Shown: positions 31,458 through 42,056 of the stretch, in pieces | Layout: the number at the start of each line of letters is the position of its first letter | Numbering within the stretch: the stretch's first letter is position 1 | NCBI GenBank assembly: GCA_037355855.1 | Contig: CM074760.1 | Span: 364,501-428,500 of the forward strand | Direction of reading: 5' to 3' | DNA: 64,000 nucleotides | DNA from: Pseudo-nitzschia pungens | Lineage: Eukaryota > Bacillariophyta > Bacillariophyceae > Bacillariales > Bacillariaceae | Notes under the pieces: model-generated | The model's database searches: none | The model's input: the letters and a program-made list of their open reading frames with translations, nothing else | What the model was told of the DNA's origin: nothing | Program-made: the position numbers and the translations under genes

Positions 31458-32039
31458 ATGCGATGCGATGCCATGGGGCATCCCGCCAGACCGACGCGAT
31501 GGATTCATTCCTTCAGTCATTGGCGTCGAGTGCCGGAAACGCGGGATCGTTTGCGCGTCTCGTCGTCGCCCCGTCCCCGGTCTAGTTTCGCGAGGTGCTT
31601 TCTTCCCGATGCGTGTGGGGGGGATGCCGCCAGCGCCATAAGCTCGCCGTTCGTGTCGCCCGCGGTCGAAATTCCGCACCCGTTGTATTGTATTGCGTCG
31701 CGTTCCGAGAGTTCGGAGCAGCGACGGGGACTCGTTCGCTTCCGAGAAAAGCCGGCTCCGGTCTCGTTCGCGCGGGCGCGGCGTCGGCGAGCGGAGGAAA
31801 CCGTCGCCCGGAGACTTCCTTCGGCAACGACGGATGCGTCTCGGAGCAACCGCACCGCGGTTGCGATCCGCACGGTGGATTGTTGTCGGACGCGAAGCGG
31901 GCCTTCGACGGGCGGAGTCCCGGCGAAGACACCCGACGCCGCCCGGATCGAACGCAAACGGAACGAGTTGGAGCGCGAATTCGAACAGCGAAACGTCGAT
32001 GGAATCAATCCGCTCGTCGGTAAGATTACCATGAGTTAA
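31458..32039 (+). CDS. doubtful Arg/Ser-rich protein, 193 aa
   Basis: GC-rich open frame from the first ATG, MRCDAMGHPARPTRWIHSFS, ending RIERKRNELEREFEQRNVDG and INPLVGKITMS. A GTAAG donor-like site near the end suggests it might continue into another exon. Two other frames (31595-32023 + and 31517-32032 -) are open over the same DNA. No domain is recognised, so strand and reality are uncertain. Confidence 0.25.
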   Translation: MRCDAMGHPARPTRWIHSFSHWRRVPETRDRLRVSSSPRPRSSFARCFLPDACGGDAASAISSPFVSPAVEIPHPLYCIASRSESSEQRRGLVRFREKPAPVSFARARRRRAEETVARRLPSATTDASRSNRTAVAIRTVDCCRTRSGPSTGGVPAKTPDAARIERKRNELEREFEQRNVDGINPLVGKITMS

Positions 32040-32783
32040 CTTAGTTGCTTGACTCCAACCTTCCCTTCGCCGTTGCGGCTCTCGCGGAGCATCGGTCTGC
32101 CAACCGCATCGAACTCAATCGGATGAGTCGCCAATCGGAAACCAACGCAAGTCCTCTCGCCCGCAGTTGTAAGTTTTCCTGTACCGGTACGGTAAACCTT
32201 AGGCCACACGGAAGGTTTGATACGGTAATTTAGGTGGTAAGGTTAAACCTTAGTGAGATGTGAAGGAGATCAACGCAACTCATCTTCGGAGCGATAAGTT
32301 ACCGTAAACCTTAGTCCGTGGCGCACCTTCGAGCCTTCACACCGAGCGAACTCGTGAGTTAAGATTACTTGTACCTGGTAAGATTGCTCCACTCAACACG
32401 GACAGACAGTCTTTGGTGTGTAATCCTCGAACCATCCCGACCAGTGCATTTCTGGATTAAGATTACTGTACGGTAGATCTGATGCGCTTGGACCATCTGA
32501 GCTGGGAGTGTTCTTCGCTGTTCATGATTGGTTGGATGGTTGGATGGATGGATGGATGGAAACGGTCGACTGATCAAAAACAGATTGGCATCCTTTGGCA
32601 CCTCGGTAATTAGTCTTAACCTTAGGTTCGTGTTTCCATGCACACGCAACAAGCGAAACTCAACACTCGGAAAAGATATCGTTAGCTCCGTTAGATCTTG
32701 CGCAGACCAATGCTGCGGACTGATACTTGATTCAATGCACGACTCACGTCTCGCCAAACTGAAATAACGCACCTAACGCCAGA

Positions 32784-32866
32784 GGACTACAAAATTGCTA
32801 ACCGCTGTCCCGCGGTTATACGTCCACTCCTACTAATTTCTACGCCCACGGACAGGAATCCCGTAC
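32784..32866. mobile_element. foldback/MITE-like element, copy 2 (partial)
   Basis: Shares with the copy at 14863 the order ACTACAAAATT, GCTGTCCC, CGGTT.TACGTCC, CTACTAATTTCTAC and GGACAG. The right arm has largely lost its complementarity. A dispersed nonautonomous family is the simplest reading. Confidence 0.5.
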
Positions 32867-33577
32867 ACTAGTAATTAACCGTGAGTTTAATAACTCTCGA
32901 ACTCGGATCTACCCAATTTGTCCATGTGTTTTAGTCTTAGCTCTTCAAATAATGGAAGTAAGATCTTAAAATACTGTAGCAAGAGTTAGTTACAGGTGTT
33001 TACGAGTACGATTCATTCACCTATACGTACCACGAGTCTTGTTTCTAGGTTACATGAAGCTCAATCCCCACACGTGCTATACGAAACATGGTGACACATG
33101 CCCCACTCCGTCCGTTTGAACGCGCGCCGGCCTCATTGTAAGTAATTTAAGATTTTTGATAACATGGAGCACCTCGTAACTAAGTTCTGGTGTTCGCGAG
33201 TTTCTGTACAATCCCCACAGTGTCTTTTTTCATGGCCTAAATTGTCTAAACAGCACTAATTTTTGCCCCGGTTTGTCACGGAGGACGATACTACCTTTTT
33301 TCGAGGGAGGCTAGTGGACCCAGTATGGACGAATCCTTCGTTAATTTGGGCGTTCAGAAAAATTTCGGGTTTTTCCTGATAGTGGACAAGAGGCAGGCTC
33401 TAGGTTACGCCAAAAATCGACGGAAATCGACTGCGGCTACAGCACGTGGTCGGAAGACGGTTAGCACAGAGGAAAAAAAACGCAAAATGGACCATCTTTG
33501 GAAGACGAGCGTTGTTCTCACAATCTTACAAAGCTCGAAGACTCAAACAGATCTTCCAACAACAGCAATCAAATACC

Positions 33578-35383
33578 ATGAAGTTCTCGGCTGCTGCAGT
33601 TCTGTTCTCATTGGTCAGTGCCGTTTACGGCAAGGAGCAAGTCGCCGACCAACAACGCAAGGCCACTGGCACCGTTGCTCCTCCTCCCATGCCCCCTCCT
33701 CCTACCTACTACGGAGGCAAGGGATCCAAGGGTGGATACTACGGAGGTAAGGGATCCAAGGGCGGATACTACGGACCCGCACCCGGTTACTACGGAGGAA
33801 AGGGATCCAAGGGAGGATACTACGGAGGAAAGGGATCCAAGGGAGGATACTACGGCATCCCCATGCCCATGCCCATGCCCGCGCCCGCTCCCATGCCATA
33901 CCCTGGATTCCCAGGCTACAGTGATGGCCCTATGCCTGGCTACAGTGATGGCCCCATGCCCGGACCCATTTGCTACGAAGTCTGCGCCGGAGGGTACGGA
34001 GGAAAGGGAGGATACTACGGAGGCAAGGGATCGAAGGGAGGATACTACGGAGGTTGCGAAATTGTCTGCGAGGACGCCCCGGTCTACAGCGACCCTATCT
34101 ACAGCGATCCTGGTTACGGAGGAGCCCCCGGTTACGGAGGAGCCCCCGGTTACGGAGGAGCCCCTGGTTACGGAGGAGCCCCCGGTTACGGAGGAGCCCC
34201 CGGTTACGGAGGAGCCCCTGGATACGGCGGAGCCCCCGGATACGGCGGAGCCCCCGGTTACGGCGGAGCCCCCGGATACGGCGGAGCCCCTGGATACGGC
34301 GGAGCCCCCGGTTACGGCGGAGCCCCTGGATACGGCGGAGGCGGTCTTGGACCTTCTTACGGAGGAGTCTCCTACGGACCTCACTACGGACCGTCATACG
34401 GCGGTTCCCCAGCACCAGCACCAATGCCACCAATCTCCCCTCCTGTCTTCTACTACGGTGGTAAGGGAGGAAAGGGCTCCAAGGGAGGATACGGATACTA
34501 CGGTGGTAAGGGAGGAAAGGGCTCCAAGGGAGGATACTACTATGGACCTGTCATTCTTCCTGAGGTACCATCGTACGGCGGTAGCCCTGGATACGGAGGT
34601 CCTTCGTACGGCGGTAGCGGTCCTTCCTATGGAGGTGTCATTAGCGGTGTCTCTTCTGTAACCTACTCTTACGGTGGTAAGGGCTCCAAGGGAGGATACG
34701 GATACTACGGTGGTAAGGGAGGAAAGGGCTCCAAGGGAGGATACTATGGAGGACCAATCTTCGTCCCTGGCCCTGCTCCATCGTACGGAGGACCTAGCTA
34801 CGGTGGCTCTGGTGGCTCTCCTGCATGCTACGAAATCTGCTCCGGATACGGCGGAAAGGGTGGAAAGGGAGGATACTACGGAGGCAAGGGATCCAAGGGA
34901 GGATACTACGGAGGATGCACTGTCGTCTGCGACCCTGTCGAACCTGTCTACGGAGGTGAACCCAGCTACGGAGGTCCCGGCTACAGTGATCCTGGATACG
35001 GCCCTGGATACGGAGGTGAACCCGGCTACGGAGGTCCCGGCTACAGTGATCCTGGATACGGCCCTGGATACGGAGGTCCCGGCTACAGTGATGTTGGATA
35101 CGGAGGTCCCGGCTACAGTGATCCTGGATACGGATACCCTGTCTACGGAGGTCAACCATCCTACGGAGGTCCTTCTTACGGAGGCTGCGACCCTACCCCT
35201 TACTGCTACGGTGACAACTGCTGCCCAACCCCACCTCCTCCACCCCCTACGCCTGAGTGCTATGAAGTCTGCTCCGGATACTACGGAGGAAAGGGCGGAA
35301 AGGGAGGATACTACGGAGGCAAGGGATCCAAGGGAGGATACTACGGCGGATGTCAAGTCATCTGCCCTCCAGCCAAGTATTAG
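33578..35383 (+). CDS. secreted Gly/Tyr/Lys-rich repeat protein, cingulin/silaffin-like, 601 aa
   Basis: The ATG in ataccATGAAG gives a clear signal peptide ([18 protein letters not shown]). The mature part is almost entirely repeats. [10 protein letters not shown] units in clusters contain the KxxK spacing typical of silaffins. There are 12 tandem GYGGAP hexapeptides (18-nt period from 34112) and GYSDPGYG blocks. Three cysteine cassettes have the form CYE(V/I)C, 20-30 Gly/Lys/Tyr residues, then GGC(E/T/Q)(I/V)(V/I)C. The C-terminus closes on the third cassette. Tyr/Lys/Gly-rich composition with a signal peptide is the hallmark of diatom silica-associated organic matrix proteins (cingulins, silaffins), but a cell-wall or mucilage role is equally open. 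The biased codons leave other frames open on both strands; those are shadows. No frame break is seen. Confidence 0.75.
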   Translation: MKFSAAAVLFSLVSAVYGKEQVADQQRKATGTVAPPPMPPPPTYYGGKGSKGGYYGGKGSKGGYYGPAPGYYGGKGSKGGYYGGKGSKGGYYGIPMPMPMPAPAPMPYPGFPGYSDGPMPGYSDGPMPGPICYEVCAGGYGGKGGYYGGKGSKGGYYGGCEIVCEDAPVYSDPIYSDPGYGGAPGYGGAPGYGGAPGYGGAPGYGGAPGYGGAPGYGGAPGYGGAPGYGGAPGYGGAPGYGGAPGYGGAPGYGGGGLGPSYGGVSYGPHYGPSYGGSPAPAPMPPISPPVFYYGGKGGKGSKGGYGYYGGKGGKGSKGGYYYGPVILPEVPSYGGSPGYGGPSYGGSGPSYGGVISGVSSVTYSYGGKGSKGGYGYYGGKGGKGSKGGYYGGPIFVPGPAPSYGGPSYGGSGGSPACYEICSGYGGKGGKGGYYGGKGSKGGYYGGCTVVCDPVEPVYGGEPSYGGPGYSDPGYGPGYGGEPGYGGPGYSDPGYGPGYGGPGYSDVGYGGPGYSDPGYGYPVYGGQPSYGGPSYGGCDPTPYCYGDNCCPTPPPPPPTPECYEVCSGYYGGKGGKGGYYGGKGSKGGYYGGCQVICPPAKY

Positions 35384-36636
35384 AATGCTTCCTAGGAGTG
35401 ATGGGTAATCAACGATAGCCTGCGATGTCATGAAACGATTCCGACCAAGAGTCCCGAGTGAGGGCAGATTCGAAGCGAGTGTGCCGATCTTGCTTCGAGC
35501 CCCATCGCGGAGTTTAGGATTCAAACTATGCACGAACATGCCGTTTCCAAGACGAACATACACCGTCGACAAATGATGGACCGGCTTTCTTGTGTCGGGG
35601 CGTGTGCGTGTGTTCTTTGTACCAGTACTGTTCCAATGTCCTCCGGGGATGACTACTATCCAGTCTCTGCATGGTTGGGTGCGACTTTTGTTGCTCTGTC
35701 TAGCCAACCTGTTTATCTGCCGGGCAACTGCTCATCCTTGTCTACGTGAGGTCTGTAATGTGAGAATAAAATTTAAGAAAAATAATAGAGAAAAATGAAT
35801 TTTCAGAACAACTTATCTACTACAAATCGACAGTAATAGTATTATTACTACTGCCTGAGATTTTAACTTCGTGGCCTTGCCATGAGAGTTCCAATTTACC
35901 AGAAGAATCACAAACTCGTCGAACGCAATCGACAACTTGTAGTAGCCTTGAATGGTTGGGGTTGCACTCGGAGTAGAATTAAGTCCTTGCACCTTCCAAT
36001 CGTTCCAGTTGCTCAAGTGGAAGTACCAGGTACAGAGTTGGTACCGGTATGAATGAACACCGAAACGTACAGCTACGTTAATTAATACGAAGCAATATTA
36101 ATAATAATATTACTATTAGTATTTACTTTCATCAACTTACTCCATCAATTCTTGGACTGCTGGACGGCACGATGAATGTCTTTCTTCTTCGTACCGGTAC
36201 AAGTTCAAACTAAATTACTTCGTAATAAGATTGCCTTCAAAAAAAAATAGAGTGGGTACGGTACACCTACCGGTACGTACCGGTATGTGAGTAAGATTAC
36301 ATGGATGTACGGTAATTAAGGCTTACGGTAAGCTTGTGATTATGACACGAGACTCTGTTAACCTTACTTTACAAAACAACAGGAACAACCACATCTTCGT
36401 TTTTCACCGTGATAAGAAAACGCTTTTGACTATTCCTGCCATTAAAGACACACGCAACGCACCACGACATGAAGGATCGATCCAACGATCGATAGATATC
36501 TCAGAGAAAACGGAAGCCAACTTTTAGTACAACCAAGAAAGAGTGGTTGTTCGTTGCCAGAATCAATCAATCAATCCAATCGCTCTCATGCCGTGCCGAT
36601 CCGATAGTCACTATCGAAGCATGCGCAGCAGATACA
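35384..36636. other. spacer, nothing recognised
   Basis: AT-rich spacer with TAATATTA and GGTACCGG words. Small ORFs (35528-35749 and others) lack domains. The promoter of the next gene must lie in its second half. Confidence 0.5.
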
Positions 36637-39107
36637 ATGGCATTCCTACCGCTATCGGAGGGACACCAATGCCCTGCCGAAGGGAAATGCAGCAGGCGGC
36701 GAATGGTTACAGTTGTTTCCAATCAACCGAATCCGATTTTTCGCAAGACGAGAATGACTTCACTCGGGTCCATCGCCTCCTGGATTGCGCTCTGGTCGGT
36801 ACTGCAGCTGCTTTTGTCGGGGCAATGGAACGCACGATACACAGTCGGCAAAACTCAAGGAAGAGGGGCCAGAGTCGTCCCTATTTTCGTTGCATCGGCG
36901 TTTGGGTTGGGAGTCGATGCGGCCGAAGCCAGGACCGAGAAAAGGTCTGGCTTTTCCAAGGTTCCCTATGAGCGCAAAACCGGCAAGGAAGACTCGGAAT
37001 CGCTTATGAAAGACCTCGATACCTTTATTTACGATGCCACCTCCTACCTGGTTCGGATCTCCCACACTCCCGAGCAGGACCCAACCTTTCCGGGACGATT
37101 TACCTACCAGACCGACCTTCGCAAGTCGCTGGATCCCACGCTGAAAAAGAACTACTGGAACGACAAGAGCCATTATCAATTTGACTACAACCTATTGCGG
37201 CACAACGGAGCGATCTACGCTCTGTCCCAGGCCTATGCGCGCAATCGGGAGGTCCTTAAGGAGGGGCGCAGCCCCATCGGCGTCGGTGGTGGCAGCAAAA
37301 GCACTACCGGCACGGCCCCCCTGTCCGCCCTCCAGAAACAAACCCTGGAACGCCTGCAGGAGTCGATCGTCCAGACGATGGAACGGGCCGTTGGCTACCT
37401 CCGGGACAATGCCCTCCTCCCGGTACCCAACCACCAGACCGAGTGGCTGGCGGCCTGGGAACGGACCGACATTGATGATCCCCACAGCGAGCCGGAAACC
37501 GCCAAGCTGGGAGGCGCCGGCCTGGCCATGATTGCCCTCGGGAGGATGGAAGTCATCAAGCCAAGGTCCGTCTCGCTGGAGAAGGAGCTCCGCAAGCTCG
37601 GGGCCTTTGTCGAGTCTATGCAACGCCCCGAGGACGGCGGATTTGTATCCAAGTACGAGTGGAGGGACGGGCCGAACGACAAGTGGGCCTCGCTATACTA
37701 TCCGGGGGAGGCGGCGCTGGGTTTGGTGACGCTGGCCGAGCTGGAACTCGAACGGGAGCAGGCCGCCATCCAGAAGCAAAAAGGAATGATCACCTCGGCC
37801 GATCTGGAATTGGAGCACCAGCACTATCCACAGCACCACCACCAAAAGCTCACTGGGAAGAACAAACCCGTCATTGTCCACTCGCGCCGCTGGGTCACGA
37901 TCGCCACCAGGGCTCTGCTGTACCTTGAACGGCTTCGGCGGGACCAAGAGCTAGAGGACATTGAACCGGACCACTGGGCCCTTCTGGCCACCGCCCGACT
38001 CCTCCCGCTCCTGGACCGGCAGCGAAAGGAAGCTCCAAAGGGCCGCGTGCGGAAGCAGGCCGATCTCGACTACTGGCTCGTCTACCACCACGGGGTCCGG
38101 GTGGCGACCTCCATGGTGGCCGATCACACCACAAAGGGACTCGAGGAACACCAGGGATGCTTTACATACGATTCCCGGACCTGTCCAACGGCGACACGAC
38201 TGGAGGGATTGTGTGAGTCCAATTGTGTTGTTGGCACAAATCATATAGGGGTTGGAACCGCGTGCGTCGATCGATCGATGTATTAGATGTATTAGATCGA
38301 TCTATCGCATATAGGCACATTACGGGCGCACGATGAGAGACCATTGCGGTTTTTCGTTCGGTATGCGTTCCCCGCCCCTGAAACTGTACCGTTGCTCATG
38401 CCATTGCTGTTTTTGCCGTTGTGGTTGTCTCTTTTTTTCATTCTTAAATCTTTCTCCCTGTACAACACTATACCTCTCGTTGACAGTGGCCGCGCTCACC
38501 TTTGTCCAAGAATCGGAACTTTTTCCCGGTGGAAACACTGAAGATGGTGATAACACCAACGAAGAAGGCGATCCTATAGAACTCTTGAGAGATCGAATCG
38601 AGAGGGATGTAGGAATGGGAATACGCTTTTTGCTCCAATCCCAACAGAAGAGCAACCAGAACAATATGCGCGGTGCCGTTCCAGGAATGTATAACGGCAA
38701 GACACCCGTCCTTCCTCACCCTGGCAAGGAAGATTCGAGCAACAGCGAGGACGAAGAAGAAGACGAAGACTTTCAAATCGCCGAAGTCCGCGTGGACTAC
38801 GTACAGCACAGCCTGTCGGCGGTCCTGGCCTACGAAGCCTTTTTGAAGGCCAGGGCAAACGAAGCCGGCGCGCGAAAAGGATTCCACCAGGCGGTGCACG
38901 AGACCGTACGCAAGGTAGCAGCGCCCATCATCCACCACGTCAAGCGCAGGCTCGACACGGTGACTCGAATCTACTACGATGGTCAACTATGCAGTGCTGG
39001 GCAGCGTGGTGGCCTTTGTGGCGGCGGTGGTGGGTCTCGCCTACTGTCCGGGAGTCTGTTTCGGGAGGCGTCGCCGACGAAAGCGTCGCGTGGAACGAAA
39101 CGACTAG
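36637..39107 (+). CDS. two-TM alpha/alpha-toroid protein, spliced, one frame break near the C-terminus
   Basis: Exon 1 is 36637-38212 (MAFLPLSEGHQC), the intron is 38213-38486 (GTGAGT to TTGACAG) and exon 2 ends at 39107. A hydrophobic anchor (IASWIALWSVLQLLLSG) is followed by a large extramembrane domain. It has helical-hairpin repeats and motifs LGGAGLAMIALG, RPEDGGFVSKYEW, WASLYYPGEAALGLVTLAEL and PDHWALLATARLLPLL. These resemble alpha/alpha-toroid (six-hairpin or prenyltransferase-like) bacterial proteins of unclear activity. Exon 2 adds an acidic linker and a helix. The natural end is a second TM and basic tail, VNYAVLGSVVAFVAAVVGLA then FGRRRRKRR. This lies one frame over; dropping one G at 38981-38982 joins it, giving about 731 aa. 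Confidence 0.65.
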
Positions 39108-39331
39108 ATAGGTCAAAGACTTTTCAATCGAAAAGAGAGAAAAGTGAGTCTCTAGCGCTTTTTTCAACTAGCGGACCCAATTTCGAATCCTTTATGACTT
39201 TTCTGTAGGAAAACGCCATCGTCAATAATGCAACACCAATGAATAGGACTAGAAATTGTATCTTTCTTTGCCTTTTTTGTTCGATCTAACTAATGTTTCA
39301 CTATTGTTACAAAATCTTTCTTCGTTCTTCT

Positions 39332-42056
39332 CTATGAACGTCTTCTCTTTCTCATAATAAGGTTGCATTTTCCACAGGTAGCCCTGCAACTGTCTTCGAT
39401 CTTCAGTCCATCCTTTTCCCGTGCACATCGCTTGTTCCTTGTCTTGTGCAACCCACTCGCAAGTCCAACTCGGATTGTCCCTCCATATGAACGTAGAGTC
39501 GTCGTCGCAAAGAGAATCGGAAAGATTATCTTTGGGGATGGGGGACTCGGCTGGTGAGTCACCGGGTGCGTCACTGCTGCTGCAGGAATCACAAGTCTTT
39601 CGACAGTGATCTTTCACTAGCACCCCATTTTGTTCCTTGGGACAGCGCTTATCTTTGTCTGCTGCCACCCATGCACAGTCCCATTGTGGTAATTCTCTCC
39701 ATCGAAAGTGTGGATCGTCCGTGCAAGAACTTTCGTTGGGGCTGGGGTCGAAAAGATCAATGATCGGTGCTGCTGTGGGTACTTGTGCGATGTCATTACT
39801 GCATGTACCGCAAGTCCGGCGGCATTGATCTTTCACTCTTCGTCCATTCCGTTCCCTCTCGCAACGTGTGGTTTTGTCTCTTGCCACCCATTCACAATTC
39901 CACTCCTCTACACCCTTCCATCGAAACTTTGCGTTGTCCGTGCAGATGGTGTCACCAGATGGAGTTGAGTTGGTATCACTGCAGGAACCACAGGACTTTT
40001 TACAGTATTGTCTGAATTTCCCCTTTGAGCATCGTTTTGCTTTTTTCTTCGAGGCCCACTTGCACGAAAATTTTGACTTTTGTCTCCATCGGTAGTTGGG
40101 ATCGTCGACGCACGATTCCTCCTTAGTTGGAGGCATGACTGGAGCAGTCACGGGCACAACTGGTTTTTTATCGACGCTACAGGAATCGCACGTCTTCCGA
40201 CAGTGATCTTTCACTCGCACCCCATTTTGTTCCTTCGGACAGCGCTTATCTTTATCAGCTGCCACCCATGCACAGTCCCATTGTGGTAATTCTCTCCATC
40301 GAAAGTGTTGATCGTCGAAACAGGAATCCGATGTAGGTGCTTGCATCGCCAAAGTAGGAGTTGGTGTTGGTGCTTTCGTTGGTAGCTTTGTTCCAATATA
40401 GTTTTGAATATCAATGATGCCATATTTACCAGAATCAGTATTGGTTTTGAATTTGTGGCTTACCGAGTACACCTTGGGAGAAGCATCTCCTTCGAATTTA
40501 AAGGACCCGAATTCTCCGCCTCGGAAGAGCTCTTCCCCTGCCACGAAGACGCTGTAGAATCCAAAACCTCCATTGCAGCAAATTCCGAAGCCATGATCAG
40601 CCTTGAAGGTAAATGTAAAATCTTTCTCTCGATCGACGCAAAGGACCTTGTCGTAGGAAGCTAGATTCTCGGTTTCTGTTTGTTCGTGGACGGCTATAGT
40701 AGCTTTTGTTTCGTCACTCGTCAACTCCCATCCAACTCTTCCTTCAGCATAAGCATCAGTTACGAAGTTGACTTCCACACGAACTTGGTCGTCGCTGCAT
40801 CCTGCTACCGCTACCTTGGGCTGAGGATTTTCGTTTTCAAAATATACATCCATCAGAACTTCGCTACCATCCGCATTTTTCGCATTCACTTTGATGATCA
40901 GAGTCTTACTGGTCCCGTCATAGTTCTCTATGCGATAAGAGTCATCGACATCCAGTTTCGCCAGCACTGACGAAAAGGCAAGTTGCACATTAGATCCACC
41001 GTAATCCTGCTCCATGAGCAATACTTTGTTCGCTTTATCTGCTTCTGTTTCAGAATTGTAGGCAACCGCCCTGTTGTACCCAATGTAAATGTTTTTACTG
41101 CCATTGGGGATTTGAAGCAAAACATTCTTGGATTTGTCTTGATCGTTGATATCTCTCATGATTCCAGTCAGAACGGTGGTGAGTGGGGCATCTAGGAGTG
41201 GATTGATTCTCCTGGATTGCTCAGCATACCATCCTAATTGCCATGATTTCGCAGGATTGAAACACTTCAAAGGTCCATCTTTTCTCTTTCCAGAATATCC
41301 CATCATACCGGTTTCATCTTCGTATTGAGCGAAATTTCCATTTACGTTTTCCCCTGCATGATTCAATCCTAGGGTGTGACCAATTTCGTGCATTCCAGCG
41401 CTGAGGGAAGTGCACCAATCATCGTTGTAAACGCTTACAAAATATGCATAGGGCTTGTCTCCTGGGACAAAGGCGGTGAATTTATCGGTGATTTTCCCAT
41501 AAGGATTTGAAACTGTGACCCCAGGTGGCATGCAAATCATCACCTGGTCAAATTCCCGCAAAGCCCTTCCGAACAGCGAGGGTGCTACGGATTCAATTTC
41601 CTTCACAACGTTGTTGTCGTCCGACGTGAATCCCATTTTCCCCACAACAGTATCGAGTTTGACAGTAGCGACTCCATTGTTGATGTTTATTCCTTGTGCA
41701 GGCTTAAATTTGAGCTTTCCACGAGAGCATGCCTCGTATTGGTTCGGCAGGTTGACTTCGCTTTCAAAAATATCTCTCCTTAGCTCTGATTCACTTAACG
41801 TTGTCGAGGAATCTTCTGCGTCGATTCGAAGTACTAATAGTTCTTTGTCGCCCAAGTATCGGGCTATGTTTAGGGAGCCAAGTTCGAGTAAGTCTCGCCT
41901 TCGGTTGGAATCGCCCTCCATTTTCTTCTGGATGGAATTCCCACCTCGAAGCGATCCGATAGTTACTTGCGGAGTTTGATTGATAGTATCGGAAAAGGCG
42001 GAGACTCCGCATTGAATCATAAGCAATGAGTGTAGAAGATTCATTGTTCTGACCAT
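39332..42056 (-). CDS. M11 gametolysin-like metalloprotease with five six-Cys domains, one frame break
   Basis: Start ATG 42056 (MVRTMNLLHSLLMIQCGVSA is the signal peptide); 30 further codons upstream are open from an ATG at 42146. The catalytic motif HEIGHTLGLNHAGE lies at about residue 223 from this start, fitting HExxHxxGxxH zinc binding. ETGMMGYSG follows as a likely Met-turn, as in M11 gametolysins that digest cell-wall or extracellular glycoproteins. After a beta-rich middle and a TKAPTPTPT linker come five repeats of about 48 aa, each with six Cys (for example FRWRELPQWDCAWVAADKDK, then KDHCRKTCDSC), ShKT-like. Repeats one and four are nearly identical. The fifth shifts frame at 39437-39438; one C less restores RCAREKDGLKIEDSC and a stop at 39332, giving about 907 aa. 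Likely secreted. Confidence 0.75.

Larger units (their letters stand above)
31173..33577. other. host spacer with one doubtful gene and a second foldback copy
   Basis: TAG microsatellites are followed by a GC-rich stretch (31400-32040, listed as a doubtful gene). After that comes AT-rich spacer with taaggtttacc/gtaaacctta words, a small (GGAT)n at 32528-32560 and the foldback copy at 32784. The last 300 bases are the 5' region of the secreted repeat protein. Confidence 0.45.

Noticed and set aside
33608..35707. Long ORFs in other frames and on the minus strand over the repeat protein (258, 347, 437 aa)
   Set aside because: The repetitive codons of the true gene contain no stops in other frames. 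Only the frame with the signal peptide and cysteine cassettes makes sense.
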